Shown piece after piece: positions 42,710 through 53,248 of a stretch of DNA of 64,000 nt. Origin of the DNA: Blepharisma stoltei. Taxonomy: Eukaryota > Ciliophora > Heterotrichea > Heterotrichida > Blepharismidae. The notes below the pieces were generated by a model. That model worked only from the letters and a program-made list of their open reading frames with translations. It made no database searches and was not told the origin of the DNA. The translations under genes and the position numbers were made by a program. The DNA is taken from contig CAJZBQ010000057.1 of NCBI GenBank assembly GCA_914767885.1, positions 248,001 to 312,000 on the forward strand, in the 5' to 3' direction. The number at the start of each line of letters is the position of its first letter. The first letter of the stretch is position 1.

Positions 42710-43162
42710 GAATTCTTTGTCCCATATATTTTTGGCCATTAATACAATTGATTAACCTTTAACATTAAATATCTATAAATTAATGAGTCTACGAAAGCCG
42801 CAAAAAAGTTTACAATGATATTTGGCAGTTCAATGTGACATCAAATTCGTGAAATGAAATGTTTCCTAATGAAAAATATCCAGGTATCAAATATTTAGTG
42901 GTGAGGTACTCAGGAGGAGGATTTTATCGATACAAAACCCAAGAATACTGCATATGGGAGGAAATCCATTGCAAGGACAGTTAAATGATATTTGGTGCTT
43001 CCACTTGTTTTATTTTACATGGAGGGAAATAACAACATCTGGAAATGTTGTAATCGACGCCAGATACCAGGCTGGATACACGTCATGAAATGAAACTGAA
43101 ACTACCATGTTTGCTGTGTTTACAGGAATTTCTATGGCTCGAACAAGTAATAGTTTATTTAT

Positions 43163-43177
43163 GTAGCATATATATAG
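43163..43177 (+). other. 15-nt intron in the Kelch gene
   Basis: GTAGCATATATATAG. Removal replaces an in-frame TAG by NSLFILNTDAWTW, the expected Kelch strand. Confidence 0.87.
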
Positions 43178-43375
43178 ACTAAACACCGATGCATGAACAT
43201 GAGCGGTCCAACCTTATCAAGGAGACCTCCTTGGAGCTCAAGAAGATCCTATCCTTACTTATTACTCAGGCTATCTTTATATGGTAGGAGGAATAGCGAC
43301 TTACAATGCTAATCCTTATGCTTCAGTCTTTTTTCGTTATAACCTTTCATCTCAAAAATGAGAAAATATTACTTA

Positions 43376-43577
43376 GCCTAACTTAAAATTTAAAGCCCCC
43401 CATGGGGAATTATCAGTCATGAGTTTCATACATATAAAACCTTATAAAAAACTATAAAAAACTATATAGATATAAGCATATCCCTAGCCCATATCGGGCT
43501 ATCTTTAGGGATATGCCTATAACCATTTTATGATTATATGAAAATTTTACAAATACAAATAAAATATTTACTTTTTA
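43376..43577. other. IES-like interruption in the Kelch gene, with a hairpin
   Basis: Begins near TAgcctaacttaaa and ends near ttttTAgtttcacgcc; exact boundaries unresolved, since the obvious TA pair creates a stop. Inside, about 43470-43521 is a palindrome (gcatatccctagccc...tagggatatgc). Confidence 0.45.
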
Positions 43578-44355
43578 GTTTCACGCCAAAGGAGCTCTAA
43601 TTGGAAGCGCTTTTTTCCTTGCTTTTGGGCTTAAACCGAATTCTAATGAAGAACTGAACACTGTCTACAAAGTTTCTCTAGATGATCCTGACTTTGCGTG
43701 AAGCCTTGCGAAAGTTTCAAGTGACCAAAGTGATAGAATAAGAAGAGATTCATATGGACTTGGAGTTTTCGGGCATAAAGCTTACCTTTATGGAGGAGCA
43801 AGAGACCAGGTCCAAAGAAGCAGTTTAGCCATTTTTGATTTCGATACCAGTCCAATCCAATATCAGTATTACACTGGATATGATAGTCCTGACCCGAGAA
43901 TGTACCATTCTATGAACTCGTTGGCGGCTATATACTTCTATTTGGAGGAGAAAGAGGCAGTGAGAAGTTAAATGATTTGTGAAAACTTGACACAAACACT
44001 TTAACCTGGGAGTTTATAAATGCAGGAGGAGACATCCCTACTGCTCGCTCTCAGCATGCATCTGCCTCGAAAGGCGACATTTTGATAATTTGGGGAGGAA
44101 ACAGCGACCAAGGCTATTTAAATGATGCCTATATATACAGATTAATCTCTAATACCTGATACTTAGTAATCATAACGCTTAATTATTTTCTATATTGAAT
44201 TATTAATTATCTAAATCTTATAAGCTAAGGACTTATGATAAGAAACAATTTATCTTAACTAAAATTTAATTCCTCAAGAATTAAGCCAATCAAAGTGAGG
44301 CAGAACTTGTCAAGCAATTCCTATATTACTACTTACTTAATTTTAACCAACAATT

Positions 44356-45285
44356 TTATGACTTTAATTCAATCATTCTCTTTTCATTCAAATCAAACTT
44401 GTAATACTGATATTCCTCAATTCCAAAGTATATTCCTCCTTTATTATATGAACAATACACTTGAACAGGTCTGCAATTGATTGCTGATGTATTTCCTATT
44501 GGTGTCCAATCCATGTAACTTCCAATTTCGCTTTCATAAATTTTTCCTAATTTAATGCATTCAATCAAATAAAGTCTCTCTGAATTTATTAGGATCTTTC
44601 TTCTATAATTAGAAAACTTATAAGGAATTGTCGAGAAAGAGTCAATATCGGTTGAGTATAAGCAAAGATTTCGTCTAATATATCCAGAAATCAAAATATT
44701 TCCATTAAACATTATACTATTGCACAATAAATCAGCTTGTGGCATTGGAGTTAATTTAATTCATCGGTTTTGATCCAAATCAAATCTACAAGATAGAGTT
44801 AATAAGCCTTTATTATCTTGTCCTCCAAAGCAATAGACACTGTTGTTGAAATAGATGCATGATGATTGTTGACAACGGGTTCCAGATGGCAGCACTTCGA
44901 CTCCACCATTTCTATCAATTAGCACTGTAATTCGAGAAAGTCGATTATTACCAAAACAGAATAGCTTGCCATTTGGAAGTTGAGCTATGCAAGTGAATTT
45001 GTCTAGTTCTTGTGGAGTCTGCAAGGCTTTGGCTTCTTGGGTTTCAGTTTCAGTGTTATAAATAATTAGACTAGTTCTTTTGTTTTCATAGGCAAAATTA
45101 TAAAGGGATGTTTTTTGCTGATAAGCATTAAGATAATCTTGGTAAGCTTGCATTATTGGAGGATCGTAAAGACTAGGATTGAGTTGAAGTTCTGAACAAG
45201 TTGCTCTGAAATCCATCTCAAGTTCTGGATTGTTTGGTCTGCTCAAAATCTCAGCTAATTTATTTCTTAAGGTTAGTTCTGCCAT
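44356..45285 (-). CDS. Kelch/galactose-oxidase-like beta-propeller protein
   Basis: 309 aa with one UGA-Trp (DLDQNRWIKLTPMPQAD). Starts MAELTLRNKLAEILSRPNNPELE, a helical leader. From residue ~95 come irregular Kelch-like units: FTCIAQLPNGKLFCFGNN, SSCIYFNNSVYCFGGQDNKGLLTLSCRFDL, ILISGYIRRNLCLYST and GIYFGIEEYQYYKFDL. Such short Kelch proteins with a coiled leader are common in ciliates; ligand unknown. Convergent with the preceding Kelch gene but not closely similar to it. Uninterrupted. Confidence 0.7.
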
Positions 45286-45681
45286 TACGTCTATTATTGC
45301 AATACAAAGTAAATTTCTAAATTTTATGTGAAATTAGCTACATAAATATGAATTATCATTCAGTTTATTGTAAGTGGTCAACCTAATAAGCTTCAACTTG
45401 GATATAATTAACAGTAAAGTGCCCATTCAATAGATTTTCAAAACTTCTAGATCTGAAAAACAAAACAATCTGTATAACCAGAAAAAATTTGCGTATTGAA
45501 TGGCAACTTTTATCTCCAGCCCATTTTACAAATAATTTATAACCCAACAACCATTTATTTAATTCTATAAATCGGAAATCAATAAGTCTCGTGAACCTTA
45601 ATGAGCTTATATTGCTAAAAATGATATAAAAATCTACCAATTTAAATTATGGTGAATTTATTTATTTAATTTTGATCTGAA
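45286..45681. other. Intergenic, divergent promoter region
   Basis: About 400 bp between divergent genes. It holds an open frame on the minus strand without ATG that is not convincing as a gene. Nothing else. Confidence 0.4.
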
Positions 45682-46161
45682 ATGAGTGTAAAGGATCGAA
45701 TTGCTGCCCTCAATAAAGGACTCAAACCAAAAGAAGAAATTAAATCTGCACCAGCTCCAATTAACATTTATGAAGAAACAAAAAACTCACCACAAAAAGA
45801 TGAGCAGCCTAATCAGCCAATGAGCATTAAAGATAGAATTGCATTAATGAATAAGCGAGAAGAAACCAGCAAGACAGATACTTATACGCCGGGCAAGCTG
45901 GCTCCTAAAACTAATAATCCTCCAAGCCAGCCTCAAGTACAACCTCAAGCAAAGCTGGAAGTGCAGAATGAAAGCAAAAATATAAAATCCCTTCAAGAAA
46001 AATTAGGAAATATACAGTTTCAGCCACAGAATCCTAATCTTTTTCCTCAGCCAGTATCTAAGCCAGTAGAAGCTAATTTGCATTCAGAAGCTATTGAAAT
46101 TGCTATGCAAAAGCCCTTAAGACATAGAAATCCTCCTAAATCAGCCAACTTTGACTTTTAA
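45682..46161 (+). CDS. Gln/Pro-rich protein with repeated SxKDRIAxxNK motif
   Basis: 159 aa. Two near-identical short motifs, MSVKDRIAALNKG at residue 1 and MSIKDRIALMNKR at ~47, and a related SLQEKLGNIQ at ~107, separated by Pro/Gln/Lys-rich disordered linkers. The end is RHRNPPKSANFDF. Short amphipathic helices of this kind occur in actin- or capping-protein-binding adaptors, but no family can be named. Single exon. It overlaps no other gene and converges with the coiled-coil gene 12 bp away. Confidence 0.6.
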   Translation: MSVKDRIAALNKGLKPKEEIKSAPAPINIYEETKNSPQKDEQPNQPMSIKDRIALMNKREETSKTDTYTPGKLAPKTNNPPSQPQVQPQAKLEVQNESKNIKSLQEKLGNIQFQPQNPNLFPQPVSKPVEANLHSEAIEIAMQKPLRHRNPPKSANFDF

Positions 46162-46173
46162 TAAAACCAAAAA

Positions 46174-48311
46174 TTAATTTAATCTAAAACCAACTTTACA
46201 AAGCTTTTCTTTTAATTCCAAGATCTCTTTTTCATTCTTTTCATTTAGCTTCCTTGACTTAGAATATTCCCCTAAAATAGTTTCTAGGGAGTGTTTCAGC
46301 TGCTTAATAAATTGTTTATGCTTTACTATTTCACTTTCTTTTTGATATAACAATTGTTGCAGCTTTAAATTATACTCATCTTCATGAAATGAGCTGAAAT
46401 TACCAGTGGAGCTGGATCATCTTTTATTTTTTACATCGTTATTTTGAGTGCAATGAGGCAAAATAGTTGTTTCCAGCTGGTTCAGCTCAAAAGACGTCAA
46501 GTGTCCTTCTTCTTGGACTTCACTTAAATTACATATATCATCTTGAATATTTTTTTCAGATTCTTCTGTGTCGAATGCGTTCAGCTCATAGCCAATGAAT
46601 TCTTCAAGCTCAGCATTTTCTGCGAGCATTTTGTTCAGCTTTTCAATTTCTCAGTAAAATGCTTTATTTTCTTTTTTAATATCTTCAAAAATTAGTTGTT
46701 TCTTTAGCTGCTGATTTTCTTTGCTTACTCCCTCCATGAGCGAACAAAACATTAGAAAAATCCAGAAAAAAAAAAACCCTACGTTATATATAAAGTGATA
46801 AGTAGTATAATGAAATCTTTGACTAAATCTGTTAATTTTAAGCAGCTTGCATTTTAAAACATAGATCTTACAAATTTACTTAATTTTTGCTTTCCCCGTT
46901 TTGCATTTATTTTTTTAATTTCGAAAAAAATTTACTTTTAAAGTTTATAATAAAATATATATTAAACCTCTGAGAGCAAAACAAGTTTTTTTTCCTCATG
47001 CAGGGTAGGGAATTTTTAGTTCTTCTATTTGTTTCTTATACTCTTTTATATGGAATGAACATTTTTGTAGCTCTTTTTCTTTATTTTCCATCAAAATTTT
47101 CATTTTTTTAATTTGCTTTTCGTTTGCAAACGTTATTGTTTCGATTTCCTTTTGGAAGTTATCTTTTAATAGCTCAAGTTTAGCGATTCTCGTTTGTAGC
47201 TGTAAATTTTCTTTATAAACTTGGTTTGGTGTTAAAGTCACCATGCTATTTTCTCTTCGGTGCACTTTTCGGTACTTCGGGATTCTCGTTGAAGAAGGCG
47301 GAGAGCAATCATCAGTTGAAATATTTGACTGTTTATCAATCGAAATTATACTTCTTTCTGTATATGGGCTGCTGCTTGTATCTGTCTGCATCTCTGACCT
47401 TACCAGGTCATAGTATTTCTGCATTAAATTTAAAAATATTAGAAAATTATTTTTAAAATATTTCACCAAAAACACTAAAATCCCATAATTAAGCTTATTT
47501 TACGCTAAAAATGTGATTCAATTATTAAATAATTATGCCGATTAGCACTAAGAAATTGAGTTTCTCACCAAATCTTGTCTTCTGTTTATTGATTCAATGC
47601 ATGCAGGGACTCTTAAACTTTTGGATTCTAAATATTTTTTAAATCTATGTATACTAGGAAGTTCAGCAAGCTGGCTTTGTGCATTTAAAAGCCTTTCGTC
47701 AAGTTCTGTATTTTCTTCAACTTCAAAAGAAAAGTTCTTTGGGTCGATTTTTCGCTCATGCAAATGATAATAAATATTTGCAGCTCTTTCGCGTTCTTTT
47801 CCATATTGAACAGCAGGGATTAATGCTAATTTATCCCAATATTTTGGCTGGACATATCATGGACTCTTATATTGTTTTACATCTGGATCTAAAGATAAAT
47901 GTTTAATTCTTTTCGGTTTTAAATCATGATTTTCTGTTTTTTCTTTTTTCTTTGTAGTCTTTTTTGTGAATCTTTTATTTTTAAACTTGGAAATGGAACT
48001 AGTGTCAAGCTCAATAATTTCATTCGTTATAAAGGGCGAATAATTATAAGATTCTCTCATAGTTTCAGCTTTTTTCTCGATTTTTTCAATAATGTCTTTA
48101 GGAGATTTATTTTGGAGTTTTTTTATATATTCTCCGAAATATAAGTTGCCATTCGGCAAAAATTAAGCTAGCACAATTTTGTAAAGAATATATCATTAAT
48201 TTTAAAATATATTGGCTTAGGCTCAACCTTTACAGCATACTTCATCTCATCTTCTACCCAAAGTCACTTTACACCAAAATGCTTATAAAAATTCCCATTG
48301 CATTTAGACAT
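46174..48311 (-). CDS. Large coiled-coil protein with two IESs and an unresolved junction
   Basis: Starts MSKCNGNFYKHFGVKWLWVED (UGA as Trp). After an unresolved junction at about 48160-48185 come LPNGNLYFGEYIKKLQNKSPKDII, a Lys-rich segment, TGA-Trp (YKSPWYVQPKYWDKL) and a 4-helix-like ESKSLRVPACIESINRRQDLV. Removing 47416-47550 gives RNSISYYDLVRSEMQTDTSSS. Removing 46726-47016 gives KKQIEELSKENQQLKKQLIFEDI. It then runs through coiled coil to LCKVGFRLN. Probably a basal-body or cortical structural protein; no family recognised. At 48169-48180 an in-frame TAG shows something is removed there, but neither a 15-nt intron nor a TA pair fits cleanly. Confidence 0.62.
46726..47016. mobile_element. 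MITE-IES in the coiled-coil gene (about 291 bp)
   Basis: Ends TActccctccatgagcgaac and ttcctcatgcagggtaggg..., decayed CTCCGTGAGCGAAC family (core agtgataagtagtataatgaaatctttgac). The in-frame join uses TA at 47017-47018, about 12 bp beyond the terminal repeat. Confidence 0.72.
47416..47550. other. Short IES in the coiled-coil gene (135 bp)
   Basis: TA at 47549-47550 and 47414-47415; removal keeps phase between NSIS and YYDLVR. AT-rich interior with stops. Confidence 0.6.
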
Positions 48312-48359
48312 TTTACTTTACAAGCTGAATTACAAAAATGGATATAATAATTATAGCCA

Positions 48360-49948
48360 ATGAAGGTTTTAATAGCTGATCTTTTCAGTCAAGCAGCCAT
48401 TGAAGAAATTCAACGCAGCGGGATCGAGCTTGTTTATAACCATCAGCTTAACGGCGACTCACTAGCAGCTGAACTAACTAATTTTGCCCCTGAAATCCTT
48501 GTAGTCAGATCCACCAAGGTTACAAGTCAGCATATTAACGCTTCCCCAGCTTTGGAATTCATCATAAGAGCAGGTGCCGGTACGGACAATATTGACTCTA
48601 AAGCAGCCAGCAGCAAAGGGATTTACGTCGCAAATTGTCCTGGAAAAAATTCCATTGCAGTGGCAGAACTTGTCTTAGCCTTAATGCTCTCTGTAGACCG
48701 CAGAATCCCTGAAGGTGTCGCTTTATTAAAGCAAGGGAAATGGAACAAAGGACTTTTCGCTGAGTGTTTTGGCATCAAAGGCAGAAAAATCGGGATTATT
48801 GGCCTTGGAGCCATTGGAAGAGAAGTTTCAGTCAGAGCCAAAAGTTTCGGTATGGACGTCTGCGGAACTGACCCATTTGTGTCCCCTGAACAAACAAGAG
48901 CTTTAGGCATCGAATACTGTAGCAATGCTGAAGAAGTTTCAAGAATCAGTGACGTTATAACTTTCCACGTGCCAGCCACCCCAGAAACAAGAGGCATGAT
49001 TAACTCAGCTTTTATTGCAAACTGTAAAGAAAATGTGGTTTTAATCAACACTTCTAGAGGAGACATTGTAAATGAGCAAGAACTTTTGCACGAACTCAAC
49101 CAAAGAGCTGGACTTTGGTATGCTTGCGATGTATATCAGGGAGAACCTGCAGTCAAAGAAGGAGATTTTGTGCATGCTTTAGCTCAGCACCCAAGAGTAT
49201 ATGGAACTCATCATATTGGAGCTTCTACAAAACAAGCAGAAAACGCGATAGGACAAGAAGCACTCAGAATGATTCTTCAGTATCATAGATCAAGAACTGT
49301 AGATGCAGCCAATTTAGTGAATATGCAAACAAGACCACTTGCTAATTACTCTGTTAGCGTGAGACATTATGGACTTCAGGGAGCCCTTACTACACTTATG
49401 GGGCACTTAAGAGATGCTGGGTTCAAAATCTTGGATTTTGAAAACAAGGCCTTTAGAGATGGAGCTTCATTTAAGGCGACAATCAATATTGACTGCAATA
49501 ATCCACAATGCTTACTCCCCTCTCCGTGAGTGAACAAACAATTTTGTTCACTTATGGAGGAGTTAATTTTTTTTTAAAAAAAAAATTTATATAAATTTTA
49601 TAGAAAATATTTTTTTAAAAATTTAAAAAAATCCCACTTCGCAAAATTGGAAAGCAAATATTAATTTAATTTATAAAATTTATGTTTTAAAAAGCAATTT
49701 GTTTAAAATTAAACAGAATTAGCAAGAGGTTTCATTATACTAATTATCACTTATATATCAAAAATTATTTTCCATAAAACATTTTTCTATTAAAAAAATT
49801 TTTGTTCACTCACGGAGGGTGGGTTTTAAGGCAAAAAATAGGGATTTTTCTAATGGTTTTGTTCACTCACGGAGGGGGGTTAGAAGGAATTGCTAGAATG
49901 ATTTCAGGGCATGAAGATGTGATTAATTGCACAGTCATTCATCTTTAA
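48360..49948 (+). CDS. D-isomer-specific 2-hydroxyacid dehydrogenase (3-phosphoglycerate dehydrogenase type), MITE near the 3' end
   Basis: Exons 48360-49512 and 49881-49948 join to 407 codons (406 aa). Motifs: RSTKVTSQ, RAGAGTDNID, GKNSIAVAELVLALML, the NAD loop GRKIGIIGLGAIGREV, the catalytic Arg in NTSRGDIV, the Glu in YQGEPAV, and the catalytic His in GTHHIGAST. A C-terminal ACT-like part (YSVSVRHYGLQGALTTLMGHLRDAGFKI ... INCTVIHL) suggests a serine-pathway regulatory domain. It should oxidise 3-phosphoglycerate to 3-phosphohydroxypyruvate with NAD+. Codons are GC-richer than in neighbouring genes, consistent with high expression. Confidence 0.9.
49513..49880. mobile_element. MITE-IES in the dehydrogenase gene (368 bp)
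   Basis: Left TActcccctctccgtgagtg with snap-back gttcacttatggagg; right doublet of gttcactcacggagg ending gggggtTA. Near full-length CTCCGTGAGCGAAC family. Removal gives NPQCLEGIARMISGHEDV. Confidence 0.93.
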
Positions 49949-50076
49949 TTAAGTTTAGGTTTATAAATAAGTATACTTTATAATGAAAATGATGCATAGG
50001 ATAAATATTCTATAAGAAATTTGAATGTATTAAGGGAAGAAATAAATTTGGGGATTATTTAGCTAGAAATATATAA

Positions 50077-51090
50077 ATGAAACCGCATGCGATAGCTGTT
50101 TCACCGCCAAAATTAAGAAGATATAGCGAAGTTCCAAGACCAGTGTCGAGGTATTCTGCCGATAAAGTGAAAGCCGTTATGAAAGAAAGCAGAGAGCTAT
50201 ATAGAAAACATCATAGACTTTTCTCACAAGGAAATGTAGTTAACTATGCTAGCGAAACTCCTGATTTGAGTTCTGATGATTTGCAAATTGGGAGGGTTAG
50301 GGTTGAGTTCCCTAACTCCCCCTTTAAATTGGAACAAAAAATACTGTTCCAAATTTAAAGGGGTTATTTTTTTTTTTAAATTTTTTAAAAAATTAAAAAA
50401 AAATATAAACTGAATCAATAATTTGAATTTTAATTTATTTTTAAATAAAAAAATTAATCGATTCAGTGTGAAGCCAACTAAATAAAATTCCATTTAAATT
50501 TTTCATTTAAACTATGTCTAAACTAATTTTTTATAAAAAAGAGTTTATCTATAAAATTTCCTGTTGAAAAAAAAATTGTTCCAAAAAATGTAAATTTTAC
50601 CTATGTTAATTTCCAATTTAAAAGGGGGAGTAAGAAATATTCAAACAATGAATCAACTCAGATTGATGATACATTTAATTATGACGACAATGGAAATAAT
50701 TACGATAGTGAAGGTTCAGACCAAATTTTAAAAAAATGAGCCTATTCTAATAATAAAGATACTAAAAAAGCTACACTGATAGAAAGATTTTCTCCTATAT
50801 CATTATATGATATCACATTTGATCAGCCAAAACCACAAAAATCCAAAAACAAGAAGCCTAAAATGGCTAAGCTCTGCTTAGCCGATAAGTTAGCTAAAGG
50901 TAAGCCTAATAAATCCTACAGAAAAGGATTCACTCTCAGCACTGCAGAAGAGTTAAGAGAAAAATCTCCAACCTTTTTTAAAAACGCTCTATTTAAAGTT
51001 ATCAAAATCCCCCAAAGGCCTAAATCAGTAAACTCCTGGACAAACCCAAGGCTGAAGAGCAGATTTTCTATCTGCACTGACAAGCTGTAA
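50077..51090 (+). CDS. Basic protein of unknown function with a MITE-IES
   Basis: Exons 50077-50312 and 50631-51090 join to 232 codons (231 aa), with one UGA-Trp (LKKWAYSNN). N-terminal half: SPPKLRRYSEVPRPVSRYSADKVKAVMKESRELYRKHHRLFSQG. Middle acidic Asn/Asp/Ser-rich. C-terminal half basic: KKPKMAKLCLADKLAKGKPNKSYRKGFTLSTAEELREKSPTFFKNA. No domain recognised. The exact frame restoration across the MITE supports it as real. Confidence 0.7.
50313..50630. mobile_element. MITE-IES, TTTAAATTGGAACAAAA family (318 bp)
   Basis: Left TAactccccctttaaattgg with snap-back tgttccaaatttaaagggg; right aatttccaatttaaaagggggagTA. Same family as the outer element at 35970-37047. Removal gives VEFPKKYSNNESTQ. 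Confidence 0.9.
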
Positions 51091-51112
51091 TTTTATGGAA
51101 TTTATTTAAATA

Positions 51113-52228
51113 TTACCTATTTAATGCCCTTTGTAGCGAACTCTGCAATTCTAAAATTTCTTGATCTAGCGACGCGATTTCGTTTTGAAGTTCCCTTTCT
51201 TGATTAATTTCACCTTCATACACGTCTGGAATAATTTCTTCATAGGTTTCTTTCTTTGGACTTTCTCTTGTTGTATTTTTCGAGGATTTCGGAGTTAAAG
51301 TGGCTATGACCTCTTTAAGCTGCTCTATAAGTGAGCATTGCTCTGTCAAGGAACACTGCAACACTTTAATGTGGTCATTCAACATGTTTTTTTCTCTTCC
51401 TAGACTATCAATTTTCGTATCTTTTTCTTCTAAAATTCTTTTGAGCTCTTCAGCTGATTTCACTTCTTTCATTTTTTCTCTTAAATTTTGGGTCTGCTCT
51501 TTCATTTTCTCTAGCGCGATTCTATAAGTTTCGATGTTTTCTTCTTTTTTCTTTAAATTTTGGATTTCTCTGCGCAGTTTTTGATTTTCCAGTTCAATGT
51601 CAGCAGAAATGCTTGAGTCTCTCGAATCCTGTTCTAGCACTTTTATGGCTGATTCCACACATTGAGTAATTTCCCACAAGTTTGACGAAAGTCCTTTTTT
51701 GGTCGGCGACAATAGCCCGATTTCTGCTATATAATCAGTCTGCTTTTGCAATAACTGGCTTACTATAGTCAAATGGCGCTTAGCAGTTGCTGTCTTATAC
51801 GCTAAAACGCTTTGAGTGTCACTGAGAGCGATTTGTAGCTTGGCAATAGAATTTTGTTCATCAATCGAATGTGTTTGATTTTGCAGGCTGCTGAGTTCTC
51901 GAGAACGATTTTGATCTTCTTCATGGAGTCTTTGAAGTGCATGAATTTCGCTTTCATTTCTGTGAAGTGTTTGTTTTAACTGAAAATTTTCATGCTGAAG
52001 GCTAGCTATTTCTTGGGAACTTAAGTTAAGCTTTGCTTGAGCCTCTTTTAATGCTTGCTTCGATTTTTTGAAATCTTCCATCTGCTCTTGTGAAATCAAA
52101 ATTCCTCTGTCGCTTTCTGCTCTTTTATTTAGGATGTTTACGAGGGTTTCTTCGTCAGAATCTTTTGACACACTTCTTCGTTTTTTGGCGCTTGTGGATC
52201 TCTTGCGAGTTTTTGAAGCTTTTTTCAT
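51113..52228 (-). CDS. Coiled-coil protein, 371 aa
   Basis: Basic Ser/Lys/Arg N-terminus (MKKASKTRKRSTSAKKRRSVSK), then near-continuous coiled coil from residue ~45 to 300 (KKSKQALKEAQAKLNLSSQEIASLQHENFQLKQ; ENQKLRREIQNLKKKEENIETYRIALEKMKEQTQNLREKMKEV; LKRILEEKDTKIDSLGREKNMLNDHIKVL). A Thr/Ser break with SPTKKG near 172 and a final helix LDQEILELQSSLQRALN follow. Uninterrupted. Likely cytoskeletal or centrosomal; no family recognised. Convergent with the preceding gene (22 bp apart). Confidence 0.68.
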   Translation of the reverse strand: MKKASKTRKRSTSAKKRRSVSKDSDEETLVNILNKRAESDRGILISQEQMEDFKKSKQALKEAQAKLNLSSQEIASLQHENFQLKQTLHRNESEIHALQRLHEEDQNRSRELSSLQNQTHSIDEQNSIAKLQIALSDTQSVLAYKTATAKRHLTIVSQLLQKQTDYIAEIGLLSPTKKGLSSNLWEITQCVESAIKVLEQDSRDSSISADIELENQKLRREIQNLKKKEENIETYRIALEKMKEQTQNLREKMKEVKSAEELKRILEEKDTKIDSLGREKNMLNDHIKVLQCSLTEQCSLIEQLKEVIATLTPKSSKNTTRESPKKETYEEIIPDVYEGEINQERELQNEIASLDQEILELQSSLQRALNR

Positions 52229-52409
52229 AATTAAGGGATATTTATATGAAATTAAGCAATATTGATTTTTTATTATAATTAACAGAATGAATAATGGGTT
52301 TTCATTAAAATTTAAACTATTTTACTATAATTTAAAAATTTTCTAGGGATCTTATTATACACTGATGGTTTAAATCATTTTTAGGAAAAAATTCTAACAG
52401 TTTATTAAA

Positions 52410-52825
52410 TCGATAGCCTGAATAATAACCGTCTGATACTTGCACAAGTCTTTTTAAGGCTAAGACAAAGAGTTCAGGATAGGTAAAAATTAGTCAGAAA
52501 AAAAGCACAAGAACAGATTGCTAAAGCAACAAAACTTAGAACAAAAAAATCGTTTAAGAAGCTGGCAAGTGCTGTATTTCTGTCAAAGAAACAGCCTTTT
52601 AAGCAACTTTATTTGAAGTTGTGGCATAATCAAATAGTGTTAATTCAAGAAAAAATAAGGCAGGCTGCATCATTTTCTCAACGATATAAACAGAATCAGA
52701 TTTTTCAAATGTGGAAGGATTCAGTTAATACCCAGCGTGCAAGGAATGAAATTGCAAGCAATTATTATAAGCAGCATTTGCTCAGGAGGCTTTTCTCTGG
52801 CTTCAAAAGCCCCAACAGTAATTAA
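52410..52825 (+). CDS. SFI1-like repeat fragment with a 15-nt intron; start unresolved
   Basis: After splicing 52483-52497 the frame reads LILAQVFLRLRQRVQDRKKAQEQIAKATKLRTKKSFKKLASAVFLSKK, then FKQLYLKLWHNQIVLIQEKIRQAASFSQRYKQNQIFQMWKDSV, ending HLLRRLFSGFKSPNSN. Regularly spaced LxxW/FxxM-type helices resemble SFI1/centrin-binding repeats. The open frame starts after a stop at about 52407 without ATG, so a 5' exon or IES upstream (52280-52410) is unresolved. About 120 codons visible. Confidence 0.5.
52483..52497 (+). other. 15-nt intron in the SFI1-like gene
   Basis: GTAAAAATTAGTCAG. Removal replaces an in-frame TAA by RVQDRKKAQEQ. Confidence 0.83.
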
Positions 52826-53248
52826 TGCAATTATAATTGGCTACCGTTATAATGATAAGAAAATTAAAGCATAAATGACGGGTCTATACTAATTTGCATT
52901 AAATGCCTAAATTCAAAAAAATTCCAGCTAAATTCAAGATATTAAAGATTTATTTATAACTAGTTTTTAGGGCAGATTTTGATATTAAAAACTATTCTCA
53001 TATAGAATATAACTAAAACGTTATATTCGATTTTATATATTCTAAAAATCATTATAGTTTTATTTTATCTCAAATAAAATAAAAATCTATATGCCTTTAA
53101 AATATAACAGCTTAATTTTCATAAATGCAAATATAATATTATCCTCTGCATTTTTCCTATTTATTTTTATCATCAGAAGCTTTTATCTTATCCAGCCAAT
53201 CTCAACTACTCCTTAATTACTAAGAATTACAATCACTTAATAAATATA
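52826..53248. other. Intergenic spacer
   Basis: About 420 bp, AT-rich 3' flanks of two convergent genes. Nothing seen. Confidence 0.4.

Larger units (their letters stand above)
42800..44228 (+). pseudogene. Kelch-repeat protein gene with frameshifts (pseudogene or assembly errors)
   Basis: Kelch blades are recognisable: YNDIWQFNVTSNSWNEMF, YCIW|GGNPLQGQLNDIWCFHL, NSLFILNTDAWTWAVQPYQG, YLYMVGGIATYNANPYASVFFRYNLSSQKWENI, YGLGVFGHKAYLYGGARD, YILLFGGERGSEKLNDLWKLDTNTLTWEF and ILIIWGGNSDQGYLND. UGA is Trp at several blade positions. A 15-nt intron (43163-43177) is real. Two -1 frameshifts, at about 42957 (atatgggagg) and 43922 (tcgttggcgg), each look like a missing G in a G-run. An insertion of about 200 bp near 43376-43577 separates two blades. 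No start codon in the right phase was found. Predicted beta-propeller; role unknown. Confidence 0.6.

Noticed and set aside
45383-45640. Minus-strand open frame of 85 codons
   Set aside because: No ATG, hydrophobic low-quality composition, lies in a divergent promoter region; no family resemblance that could be defended.
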